Positions 37,633 through 50,000 of a DNA stretch of 64,000 bases are shown in pieces. Numbering within the stretch: position 1 is the first letter of the stretch; each line of letters opens with the position of its first letter. Below the pieces are notes generated by a model that was given only the letters and a program-made list of their open reading frames with translations, made no database searches and was not told the origin of the DNA. This stretch comes from Procambarus clarkii (lineage: Eukaryota; Arthropoda; Malacostraca; Decapoda; Cambaridae), in contig NC_091195.1 of assembly GCF_040958095.1 (NCBI RefSeq), positions 28,375,586 to 28,439,585 on the forward strand. The letters are read 5' to 3'. The position numbers and the translations under genes are program-made.

Positions 37633-40600
37633 TCTTTGCACCTTTTCCAGTTTGTTGATGTGCTTCTTAAGATATGGGCACCACACAACAGCTGCATATT
37701 CTAGCTTTGGCCTAACAAAAGTCATGAACAATTTCTTTCGTATATCGCCATCCATGTATTTAAATGCAATTCTGAAGTTAGAAAGCATTGCATAGGCTCC
37801 TTGCACAATATTCTTTATGTGGTCCTCAGGTGATAGTTTTCTATCTAGAACCACTCCTAGATCTCTTTCTTTATCAGAATTCTTTAAAGATTTCTCACAT
37901 AATATATAGGTTGTGTGGGGTCTATGTTCTCCTATTCCACATTCCATAACATGACATTTATTAACATTAAATTCCATTTGCCAAGTGGTGCTCCATATAC
38001 TTATTTTGTCCAGGTCTTTTTGAAGGGCATGACAATCATCTAAATTTCTTATCCTTCCTATTATCTTAGCATCATCAGCAAACATGTTCATATAATTCTG
38101 TATACCAACTGGTAGATCATTTATGTACACAATAAACATCACTGGTGCAAGAACTGAACCCTGTGGTACTCCACTTGTGACATTTCTCCATTCCGATACA
38201 TTGCCTCTGATTACTGCCCTCATTTTTCTATCAGTCAGAAAATTTTTCATCCATGATAGAAGCTTACCTGTCACCCCTCCAATATTTTCCAGTTTCCAGA
38301 ACAACCTCTTATGTAGAACTCTGTCGAAAGCCTTTTTTAGGTCCAGATAGATGCAGTCAACCCAACCATCTCTTTCCTGTAATACCTCTGTGGCTCGATC
38401 ATAGAAACTGAGTAAATTCGATACACAGGATCTTCCAGATCGAAAACCCTACTGTCTGTCTGATATTATATCATTTCTCTCCAGGTGTTCTACCCATTTA
38501 GTTTTGATTAGCTTTTCCAATACTTTCACTATTACACTCGTCAATGATACAGGTCTATAATTGAGGGGGTCTTCCCTGCTGCCACTTTTGTAGATTGGAA
38601 CTATGTTAGCCTGTTTCCACCCGTCTGCTACGATTCCTGTACACAGGGATGCCTGAAAGATCAGGTGAAGTGGAATGCTGAGTTCAGATGCACATTCTCT
38701 CAGAACCCATGGTGAAACGCCATCTGGGCCAGCTGCTTTGTTCTTACCGAGCTCCTTTAGCATATTTTCCACTTCATCTCTAGACACCTCTATCCGCTCT
38801 ATGTTGTTCTCTGGAATTCTTATTGTGTCTGGTTCTCTGAAGATTTCATTTTGTACAAACACACTTTGGAACTTTTCATTTAATGTTTCACACATTTCCT
38901 TTTCATTTTCCGTGAATCTGTTTCCCATTTTCAACCTCTGGATATTATCCTTTACCTGCAATTTGTTGTTTATGAATTTGTAGAATAGGCCCGATTCTGT
39001 TTTACATTTATCTGCTATCCCTTTTTCAAAATTTCTTTCTGCCTCTCTCCTTACTGCTGTATAGTTGTTTCTCGCATCTTTGTATCGCTGGTATGTTTGG
39101 GGGTTTGGCCTCTTCCTATACTGATTCCATTTTTGTGTCTTTTGGTCTCTTGCCCTCTCACAATTTCTGTCGAACCAATCCTGCTTTCTGGCCCTGCATC
39201 TCTGTTTTGGTATGAATGTTTGTGTGCCTTCCTCGTATAGTTTTAAAAATTTGGCATACATTTCATTTACTTCCCTGCCTAGCAACAATTCTGTCCAATT
39301 ACACTCATTAAAAAAATTTTGAAGTTCCCCATAGTTGCCTCTCCTTAAATCGAGTTTATCAACTGTTTCAATGTCCCCATTTTCTTCTAGATGATATCTT
39401 AAAGCATATTTAATGTCTAACAAGACGTGATCACTCTTTCCCAAGGGAGGAAGGTACTGGATGTCAAATATCTCTTCTTCTTTCCTGGTGAATACTAGAT
39501 CCAGTACTGACGGTACATCTCCTTCCCTCATTCTTGTGGCTTGCTTTATGTGTTGATACAAGAATGTCTCCAGAATGAGGTTCACAAATCTGCATGTCCA
39601 AAAGTCCTCTGTTCTTGCTTCATAGGCCTCCCAGTCTATTGCTCTAAAGTTGAAGTCCCCCAGTATCAACAGTCGTGATTTATCTTTATCTGCTTGTACA
39701 ATAATATCTCTCATGACCATTATGAGGCCCTCTCGTTTGTCATCCAGTTCTTCCTTTGTCCATGTGTTGCTTGCTGGTGGGCTGTAGTGTGTAATTACCT
39801 AAGTGTAATTACCTAAGTGTAGTTACAGGATGAGAGCTACGCTCGTGGTGTCCCGTCTTCCCAGCACTCTTTGTCATATAACGCTTTGAAACTACTGACG
39901 GTCTTGGCCTCCACCACCTTCTCACTTAACTTGTTCCAACCGTCTACCACTCTATTTGCGAAGGTGAATTTTCTTATATTTCTTCGGCATCTGTGTTTAG
40001 CTAGTTTAAATCTATGACCTCTTGTTCTTGAAATTCCAGGTCTCAGGAAGTCTTCCCTGTCGATTTTATCAATTCCTGTAACTATTTTGTATGTAGTGAT
40101 CATATCACCTCTTTTTCTTCTGTCTTCTAGTTTTGGCATATTTAATGCTTCTAACCTCTCCTCGTAGCTCTTGCCCTTCAGTTCTGGGAGCCACTTAGTA
40201 GCATGTCTTTGCACCTTTTCCAGTTTGTTGATGTGCTTCTTAAGATATGGGCACCACACAACAGCTGCATATTCTAGCTTTGGCCTAACAAAAGTCATGA
40301 ACAATTTCTTTAGTATATCGCCATCCATGTATTTAAATGCAATTCTGAAGTTAGAAAGCATAGCATAGGCTCCTTGCACAATATTCTTTATGTGGTCCTC
40401 AGGTGATAGTTTTCTATCTAGAACCACTCCTAGATCTCTTTCTTTATCAGAATTCTTTAAAGATTTCTCACATAATATATAGGTTGTGTGGGGTCTATGT
40501 TCTCCTATTCCACATTCCATAACATGACATTTATTAACATTAAATTCCATTTGCCAAGTGGTGCTCCATATACTTATTTTGTCCAGGTCTTCTTGAAGGG

Positions 40601-41815
40601 CATGACAGTCATCTAAATTTCTTATCCTTCCTATTATCTTAGCATCATCAGCAAACATGTTCATATAATTCTGTATACCAACTGGTAGATCATTTATGTA
40701 CACAATAAACATCACTGGTGCAAGAACTGAGCCCTGTGGTACTCCACTTGTGACATTTCTCCATTCTGATACATTGCCTCTGATTACTGCCCTCATTTTT
40801 CTATCAGTCAGAAAATTTTTCATCCATGATAGAAGCTTACCTGTCACCCCTCCAATATTTTCCAGTTTCCAGAACAACCTCTTATGTGGAACTCTGTCGA
40901 AAGCCTTTTTTAGGTCCAGATAGATGCAGTCAACCCAACCATCTCTTTCCTGTAATATCTCTGTGGCTCGATCATAGAAACTGAGTAAATTCGATACACA
41001 GGATCTTCCAGATCGAAAACCATACTGTCTGTCTGATATTATATCATTTCTCTCTAGGTGTTCTACCCATTTAGTTTTGATTAGTTTTTCCAATACTTTC
41101 ACTATTACACTTGTCAATGATACAGGTCTATAATTGAGGGGGTCTTCCCTGCTGCCACTTTTGTAGATTGGAACTATGTTAGCCTGTTTCCACCCGTCTG
41201 CTACGATTCCTGTACACAGGGATGCCTGAAAGATCAGGTGAAGTGGAATGCTGAGCTCAGATGCACATTCTCTCAGAACCCATGGTGAAATGCCATCTGG
41301 GCCAGCTGCTTTGTTCTTACCGAGCTCCTTAAGCATTTTTTCCACTTCGTCTCTAGACACCTCTATCCGCTCTATGTTGTTCTCTGGAATACTTATTGTA
41401 TCTGGTTCCCTAAAGATTTCATTTTGTACAAACACACTTTGGAACTTTTCGTTTAGTGTTTCACACATTTCCTTTTCATCTTCCGTGAATCTATTTCCCA
41501 TTTTCAACCTCTGAATATTATCCTTTACCTGCAATTTGTTGTTTATGAATTTATAGAATAGACCTGGTTCTGTTTTACATTTGTCCGCAATCCCTTTTTC
41601 AAAATTTCTTTCTGCCTCTCTCCTCACTGCCGTGTAGTTGTTTCTCGCATCTTTGTATCGCTGGTATGTTTGGGGGTTCGGCCTCTTCCTGTATTGATTC
41701 CATTTTTGTGTCTTTCGGTCTCTAGCCCTCTCGCAATTTCTATTGAACCAATCCTGTTTCCTAGTTCTGCATCTCTGTTTTGGTATAAATTTTTTTGTGC
41801 CTTTGTGCCTGCCTT

Positions 41816-41868
<53 letters not shown>

Positions 41869-43186
41869 GCATATATATATATATATATTAGTATATTTTG
41901 GTAGCAGTCTTTCCTGTAGACATATTTTATTAAATATGACCGAAAAAGTAAGATTAATAATTCTAACACGAATTTTCTCAATCTTTCGTACATTATGCTT
42001 CACTGTTGGAGGTAAATCAAAAATCACTTCTCCAAAATTCATTTTTATTTCTAGTCTGACGCGACACGGGCGCGTTTCGTAAAACTTATTACATTTTCAA
42101 AGACTTCACAAATACACAACTGATTAGAACTTGCATTTCCCTGATTTTATATCTACTTTTGAGTGAGGTGGGAAGGGTGATGTGGCATTACATTTGAGTG
42201 AGGTGGGAAGGATGATGTGGCATTAGAGGATATTAATAGGGTATTAAAAGTATCAACACAAGACAGAACACGAAACAATGGATATTGAATAGAAGTGTTT
42301 GTAGAAAGCCTATTGGTCCATATTTCTTGATGCTTCTATATTGGAGCGGAGTCTTGAGGTGGGTAGAATATAGTTGTGCAATAATTGGCTGTTGATTGCT
42401 GGTGTTGACTTCTTGATGTGTAGTGCCTCGCAAACGTCAAGCCGCCTGCTATCGCTGTATCTATCGATGATTTCTGTGTTGTTTACTAGGATTTCTCTGG
42501 CGATGGTTTGGTTATGGGAAGAGAATGATTAAATCAAAGCCTCTCTTCCCATAAGCCTCTCTTCCCATAAGCCTCTCTTCCCATTAAGCCTATCTTCCCA
42601 TAACCAAACCATCGCCAGAGAAATCCTAGTAAACAACACAGAAATCATCGATAGATACAGCGATAGCAGGCGGCTTGACGTTTGCGAGGCACTACACATC
42701 AAGAAGTCAACACCAGCAATCAACAGCCAATTATTGCACAACTATATTCTACCCACCTCAAGACTCCGCTCCAATATAGAAGCATCAAGAAATATGGACC
42801 AATAGGCTTTCTACAAACACTTCTATTCAATATCCATTGTTTCGTGTTCTGTCTTGTGTTGATACTTTTAATACCCTATTAATATCCTCTAATGCCACAT
42901 CATCCTTCCCACCTCACTCAAATGTAATGCCACATCACCCTTCCCACCTCACTCAAAAGTAGATATAAAATCAGGGAAATGCAAGTTCTAATCAGTTGTG
43001 TATTTGTGAAGTCTTTGAAAATGTAATAAGTTTTACGAAACGCGCCCGTGTCGCGTCAGACTAGAAATAAAAATGAATTTTGGAGAAGTGATTTTTGATT
43101 TACCTCCAACAGTGAAGCATAATGTACGAAAGATTGAGAAAATTCGTGTTAGAATTATTAATCTTACTTTTTCGGTCATATTTAAT

Positions 43187-43248
<62 letters not shown>

Positions 43249-43631
43249 GTACCTAGTAGCCAGAACGCACTTCTCAGTCTACTATGCAAAGCCCAATTTG
43301 CCTAATAAGCCAAGTTTTCATGAATTAATTGTTTTTCGACTACCTAACCTACCTAACCTAACCTAACCTAACTTTTTCGGCTACCTAACCTAACCTAACC
43401 AATAAAGATAGGTTAGGTTAGGTTAGGTAGGGTTGGTTTGGTTCGGTCATATATCTACGTTAATTTTAACTCCAATAAAGAAAAATTTATCTCATACATA
43501 ATGAAATGGGTAGCTTTATCATTTCATAAGAAAAAAATTAGAGTAAATATATTAATTCAGGAAAACTTGGCTTATTAGGCAAATCGGGCCTTGCATAGTA
43601 GGCCGAGAAGTGCATTCTGGCTACTAGGTAC

Positions 43632-43689
<58 letters not shown>

Positions 43690-44073
43690 GTACCTAGTAG
43701 CCAGAACTCACTTCTCAGCCTACTATTCAAGGCCCGATTTGCCTAATAGGCCAAGTTTTCCTGAATTAATATATTTACTATAATTTTTTTCTTATGAAAT
43801 GATAAAGCTACCCTTTTCACTATGTATGAGGTCAATTTTTTTTTATTGGAGTTAAAATTAACGTAGATATATGACCGAACCTAACCAACCCTACCTAACC
43901 TAACCTAACCTATATATATAGGTAAGGTTAGGTTAGGCATCCAAAAAAAGCTAGGTTAGGTTAGGTTAGGTAGGTTAGGTAGACGAAAAAACATTAATTC
44001 ATGAAAACTTGGCTTATTAGGCAAATCGGGCCTTGAATAGTAGGCCTAGAAGTGAGTTCTGGCTACTAGGTAC

Positions 44074-44135
<62 letters not shown>

Positions 44136-47058
44136 TATATATATATATATATATGTATGTATGTAATATTAATTATTGTGCAGCAAAATGAATATAAACG
44201 TTATGTTTCTAGGTTCCTTTACCTTACCTTAGCTTACAGTGACATTTTCTTAAACAGTCACTTATCCCGTCAATATGTTACTGGTCTTTCACAAAGTGAC
44301 AAAGAGTGTCGGGAAGACGGGACACCACGAGCATAGCTCTCATTCTGTAACTACTGTACTACAGTTGGGTAATTCCATGCAATTTTAAAACATTTAGACA
44401 ATGCGTTTGCTTTGAAACATTAAATGAACACGAGTGCACATTTTAAAACACTCAGCAGGATATAGTATATATTTTATAATATTAAGGTATGATGAAATTG
44501 TTCAATTTGCACTGAATCGTTTATAATAATAATAATAATAATAATATTAATAATAATTCATAATTTATACAAAATATACATTGGTTATATTACGTTGTAT
44601 ATTAAATATAACACTGCTGCAGTTTTTGATAAGCCAACTAATTATATACAACATTTTGTACAAATTTTAAACCTAACAAAGTAGACAAGCTCCCAAATGA
44701 ATACATATTCGAGGTCAGGTAATAAAGTTGTGTTATAAGCAAGGTAAGTTGAGGTAATTATCAGGAGAAAGTACCAAGCCCTTACAACTCTATATATCAC
44801 TGGGAAGGGGTCAGGATAAAGATTTGGGATGGGACGGGTGGGAGAGAGAAATGGTGCCCAACCACATGGACGGTCGGGAATTGAACGCCGTCCTGCATGA
44901 AGCGAGGCCGTCACTCTACCGTCCAGCCCAAGTGGTTATTAGCAGGTATTATTATTTAATATACAGTACAGTAAAAGGTCAAGAAGAAAGTATACTTTAT
45001 CAAGAGATATATTGTGGATAATTCAAGGTTTTGCCAGCTTAAAATATTTATACAGATTAACAAGAAAAAGCCTATTGGTGCTCGGGTGCGAATCACCAGC
45101 GAATTCCACATTGTGTGTACACTCCGTGATTGGTCGGGTGGAGACGTCCACCTGACTTGGACCACGCTAGATGACTTGCGAGATTATGACAATCCTGTTG
45201 CTCCGGGTGCTCTGGTGAAAGCTACACTACTTTACTGTAAAGTGGTGGACCTAACTAGTGAAGATTCTCTGGCTGTACAGTTGAAGGATAGGTAATGTAA
45301 TTATTCCTTCAGATACTGTTGAATAATTGAGGCATTTTTCACGATGCCACTCAGATATATTGTAAGCTTTTTACCTTGCCAGATTGAACGCAGGGCATGC
45401 CAAGTTACTTATTTATTAGTAAGTGATCCCCACTTATTCTATATTTACAACTGATATTGATTTACAGGTTTATATTTCAAAGACATTTATTTATTCCCCA
45501 ATTGCATGAATCATGATAAAGACTGATAAAGCAATACTGTATATAATAGTTTGTGTGAAGCTGCAACAGTCTGGACTTTAGCCTTAATCCAACCTGGTAG
45601 ACTGGTTAGGTAACAAGAGAGAAGAGATTGATCCAGGACACTTTTATTCATACAGAACCATGAACAAATGTACAGTACACATCAAGATCCAAGGGAACTT
45701 GAAGCACACTAGAAATAGCTGTCCATTCCAATTCAAAAAATTAACTTATTATGTGTACCCAACACAGACAGACAGCCCTGAGAAGCCATACAGTCATAAT
45801 CAATGTGAGGTGGCACTTGCAAGCTGAGCCCTAAGCATAATTCCCACTCCAGGCATTGTAATACAATAAAGATGGGGATTATCTTGAGGTTATCTTGAGA
45901 TGATTTCGGGGCTTTTTAGTGTCCCCGCGGCCCGGTCCTCGACCAGGCCTCCACCCCCAGGAAGCAGCCCGTGACAGCTGACTAACACCCAGGTACCTGT
46001 TTTACTGCTAGGTAACAGGGGCATAGGGTGAAAGAAACTCTGCCCATTGTTTCTCGCCGGCGCCTGGGATCGAACCCAGGACCACAGGATCACAAGTCCA
46101 GCGTGCTGTCCACTCGGCCGACCGGCTCCCCTTCGGGAGCTGCCATACTTAGCATTGTCCCTGTTCAAGAATGGATGGGATGATGAATAATAAACATGGT
46201 CTGTGATGTGTGTGTGAGTGTCACACATGCCACCCAGATCACTGGATGGAATGAGTACAAAGCATGTTACTCTCATATGAAATGGTAACTGAAAACACTC
46301 TAAAATGCTTTAATGTATGAAGGAACATGGAAAGCACAGGCAGATGGCACCCCTCCACTCTAACAGGGAGAAGTGCAAAAAGGCCACTGACAGACTGCCC
46401 AACATAGAATAAGAAAGAATGGTTCATGTCCCACACAGAAGAAACGACCCAAAGTCTGAACACAAAGGTGATGCAACTCGATCGAGACCATCTGCTGAAA
46501 ACATGCCATGGAGAGGGACAGAGAACACTATAAACATCAGAGGTCCGCGGTTATTCAACACCCTCCCAGCGAGCATAAGAAATATTACCGGAACAACCGT
46601 GGACATCTTCAAGAGAAAACTAGATCGTTTTCTCCAAGAAGTGCTGGACCAACCGGGCTGTGGTGGGTATGTGGGCCTGCGGGCCGCTCCAAGCAACAGC
46701 CTGGTGGACCAAACTCTCACAATTCAAGCTTGGCCTCGGGCCGGGCTTGGCAGTAGAACAACTCCCAGAACCCCATCAACCAGGTATATGTGGGCCTGCG
46801 AGCCGCTTCAAGCAACGGCCTAGTGGACCAAACTCTCACTTAGCCTCAGGCCGGGCTTGGGCAGTAGAACAACTCTCAGGACCCCATCAACCAGGTATAT
46901 GTGGGCCTGCGAGCCGCTCCAAGCAACAGCCTAGTGGACCAAACTCTCACAAGTCAAGCCTGGCCTCGGGCCGGGCTTGGGGAGGAGAAGAACTCCCAGA
47001 ACCCCATCAACCAGGTATCAACCAGGTAAAGGCAGTGAAAACTGATATACAACAATTA

Positions 47059-47092
<34 letters not shown>

Positions 47093-50000
47093 AGATATAT
47101 ACAAGAGTTGTTACATTCTTGTACAGCCACTAGTACGCGTAGCGTTTCGGGCAGGTCCTTAATCCTACGGTCCCTGGAATACGATCCCCTGCCGCGAAGA
47201 ATCGTTTTTTCATCCAAGTACACATTTTACTGTTGAGTTAAACAGAGGCTACAGTTAAGGAATTGCGCCCAGTAAATCCTCCCCGGCCAGGATACGAACC
47301 CATGACATAGCGCTCGCGGAACGCCAGGCGAGTGTCTTACCACTACACCACGGAGACTGTAAATACTAGTACAGTAATACAGTACTAGAAAAACATAAGA
47401 TAAGGCCTAAATATCTGAACAATCATGTGCCAGGTAAACCCCAAACTGGAAAACAAGTAGCAATTGATGCTTTGGTTTGCTGGTGCAACTGTAAACTACT
47501 AGTGGAACAGACCACCAAGAAAAAGTCACTACCAGTCCCTCACCTACCAGTGATAAACAAAATACAAACTTGAGAAAGAGAACAAGTCAGACATACACCT
47601 CAAGTATCACTTTCAGCAGAACCTTTTACTTTATATCTCACGCCCCAAAGGAGAATAACATGATCCTCTGTTCTAAGATGGGGGGAACCAAAAACTTCCC
47701 AAAACTGGCTTGGAAAAATAAGGTATTGCCTGTTGAACAGGAGTATACAGGAACATGGTAGTGCATGCAGGAAACCAACCATATGTATGGTCTCTACTGC
47801 ACAAGTTGCAAGGTTTCAAGTCCCATCTAGCCAGGTGAGCAGAGAGATGAGATGTTGAAATAAATAGAAGGGCAAAGTCCGCTTCGTGTGAAACTGACTA
47901 CTGCTAAGAATGCTGGTCTAGACCGTAACAGTAAGAAAGTGAAGACTAGCCTTATTTTTTCAAAATATTTGTTGCTTAATACATTCTTGAGGATGCATAT
48001 CTATGTTCTATGTTCGTTCTCGTTCTCTCTCTCTCTCGCACTTTCTTTAATCTCCTTTATACCCTATTTTATTTTTCTGTAGATATGATGGTGGCTTGGA
48101 GGTTGAAGTTTGGTCCCATTTGCCACAAGGTTCAGGACTAGGAGGGAGCAGTCTATTGGCAGGGGCGTTGGTTTCTGCCATCATTGTGTTGCTGGGACAT
48201 CCACCACCCCGCCACTCACATCTCATCCATGCCACCTTGTGTATTGAACAGTGGCTTACAACTGGTGGTGGATGGCAAGACCAGGTTTGTTGATTGTATA
48301 CTTATTCTTATTTGTTGTACTTAACCCATATATAACCTTCTGGGGTATATATAAATAAGTTACCACAGGTTTTGGAATTAAGTGGTACATTCTCACGAAG
48401 TGACTACCATGCATAGTATTGCATTGAACACTGTATTACACCAAGGAGTAACTTGATACATTTTGACAATATGATTCACATTATGATTTGGTTTACCTTA
48501 GTCATGGAATGGATGCCCTGTTAGGCTTATTGAGGTCTCCCTAAGCCAATTGCTAACCTTTTCCCAGGATGCAAACCACAACAGTTGCCTAACTTTCCTT
48601 GTTCTTTACATGTCAACTCAGAGAGTCAATTAATGATGAGATGAAGGTCTAGTATGCAAGCCTCTCCTTCTTCTTCATTTGAAATGATTATTTTTTTTTT
48701 ACCTTAGAATACCTATAAGTGAGAGTAGGAACTGCTTTCTACTTCATCAACCTCATTAAATAATGAGGTTGATGAAATGGGAAAGGTGGTACAGGTATAG
48801 ATAAAATCTAATTTAATGGAAAGGGGGGTGTGGAAGGGTACAAGGAAACAGCATAGATACTGTATGATAAAGAGGTTTCAATAACTTCTTTGAGTTCAAG
48901 TTCAAGTATGTTTATTGAGATAAGAAATACATCTCTAAAGGATAGAGTAGCTTAGGCTATTTCTACCCCCCTCTACTTCAAGTCCCTCAAGGGGCGCACA
49001 AATTCAGTGAGTACAAATCCACAAATCACAATACAAGAATCCCATTTAACATTGCAGGTTAATATAGTCCAGCACAGCATATAAGCGTTACACTCTTGGG
49101 GCAAAATTCTTGTAGCTCCTAAGTATACTGTCTATCATACCATTATCACACATCCAAACAATTTGATGTGGTACACTAGTTATTTCTATAATTCTATAGC
49201 TATCAATAAGTTGACAGTGTAATACATAATGTTCTAAGGTGTGGGCGTGCGGCATACTACATAATTTACACTCCTTATCTTTTTCACTGACATCAACACC
49301 GTATTGCCAGATATATTTGTATCCTTTCTTTGAGTTTGTGTTATGCTATGCAGGTTGGTGGGCTTGTAGGAGGAGCCAAGCTGGGAGTGAGCAGGAAAGG
49401 AACACCTGTCACTGTCTCTACTTACAAGATCCCTCTGTCCCAGACTTTTATTGACCGTCTTAATGAGCATCTCCTCTTACTTTATACTGGGAAGGTATGT
49501 TAATCCTGGTAATTTGTTTTATACTGGGCTGTATTCCTTACTAAATGGTTTTTGAGCTGTTGCCCTCCATTTCTAAGACGGGCTCACCATAGGCCGTGCT
49601 ACTTGGAACTTCTTGTTTCAGGTACCGAATCTTTAACAACAACAACAACAACTCCATTTCTATATGGGAATTCGTTCTTTTGAGACTGCATTTAGAATGT
49701 TCTTTTTTTTACAACTTGGAAATTGCATTACATTCCAAGACTATGAATTTTGTGATATCAAATAATAGTGTACAGTATTGTACTATTAAATTAAATTTAT
49801 TGATAATGAACTAGGCTGATTTAAAAAAAATGTCAGCATTGCCCAAGAATCCCTTGCCCAAGCATGAAAAGAGAGTAGCAGATGCCATCTCACTATTCAG
49901 TCACTACAGACTACTGTGAAAGAATGAACAAATGGGCCATGAATGCCAGTGTTGTAACCACCTGAAAGTGGGTGGAGGCTGCCTATCAAACTAGAAAGGG

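Larger units (their letters stand above)
36925..39786 (-). mobile_element. LINE-B copy 1, 5'-truncated, with nested SINE
   Basis: On the - strand it runs from the middle of the endonuclease ([14 protein letters not shown] at about 39660) through the RT to the 3' end, which carries repeats of the ACTTAGGTAATTAC type (36925-36958). A stop at 38449-38451 (TAT to TAG compared with copy 2) and a SINE at 37340-37629 interrupt it. The 5' end abuts the 3' end of copy 2. Confidence 0.92.
41922..43193. mobile_element. Palindrome of two Penelope-like element 3' ends, 601-bp arms
   Basis: The left arm 41922-42522 and right arm 42593-43193 are reverse complements (positions sum to 85115), with a 70-bp spacer of CCTCTTCCCATAAG repeats. 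Each arm, read from the centre outward, codes [37 protein letters not shown] and a stop. That resembles the C-terminal end of the GIY-YIG endonuclease of Penelope-like retroelements. About 700 bp total per arm side is otherwise noncoding 3' UTR. Penelope-like elements are known to form inverted and tandem partial copies. Confidence 0.75.

Noticed and set aside
41624..41993. N-terminal extension with runs of isoleucine-tyrosine and threonine-histidine on the LINE-B frame
   Set aside because: It is translation of the (TG)n(TA)n microsatellite that joined the truncated LINE.
42233..42882. Two identical 66-codon frames as a duplicated small gene
   Set aside because: They lie in mirror positions of the Penelope-like palindrome and are explained by its arms.
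43320..43430. TTAGG-type blocks as a chromosome end or telomere fusion point
   Set aside because: They are only a few units each, symmetrical within MITE arms, and repeated in the neighbouring copy.
46040..46128. tRNA-like part of SINE B as a true tRNA-Thr(TGT) gene
   Set aside because: The same head with the same body occurs four times in the window, so it is a SINE. No proper acceptor-stem end is seen.
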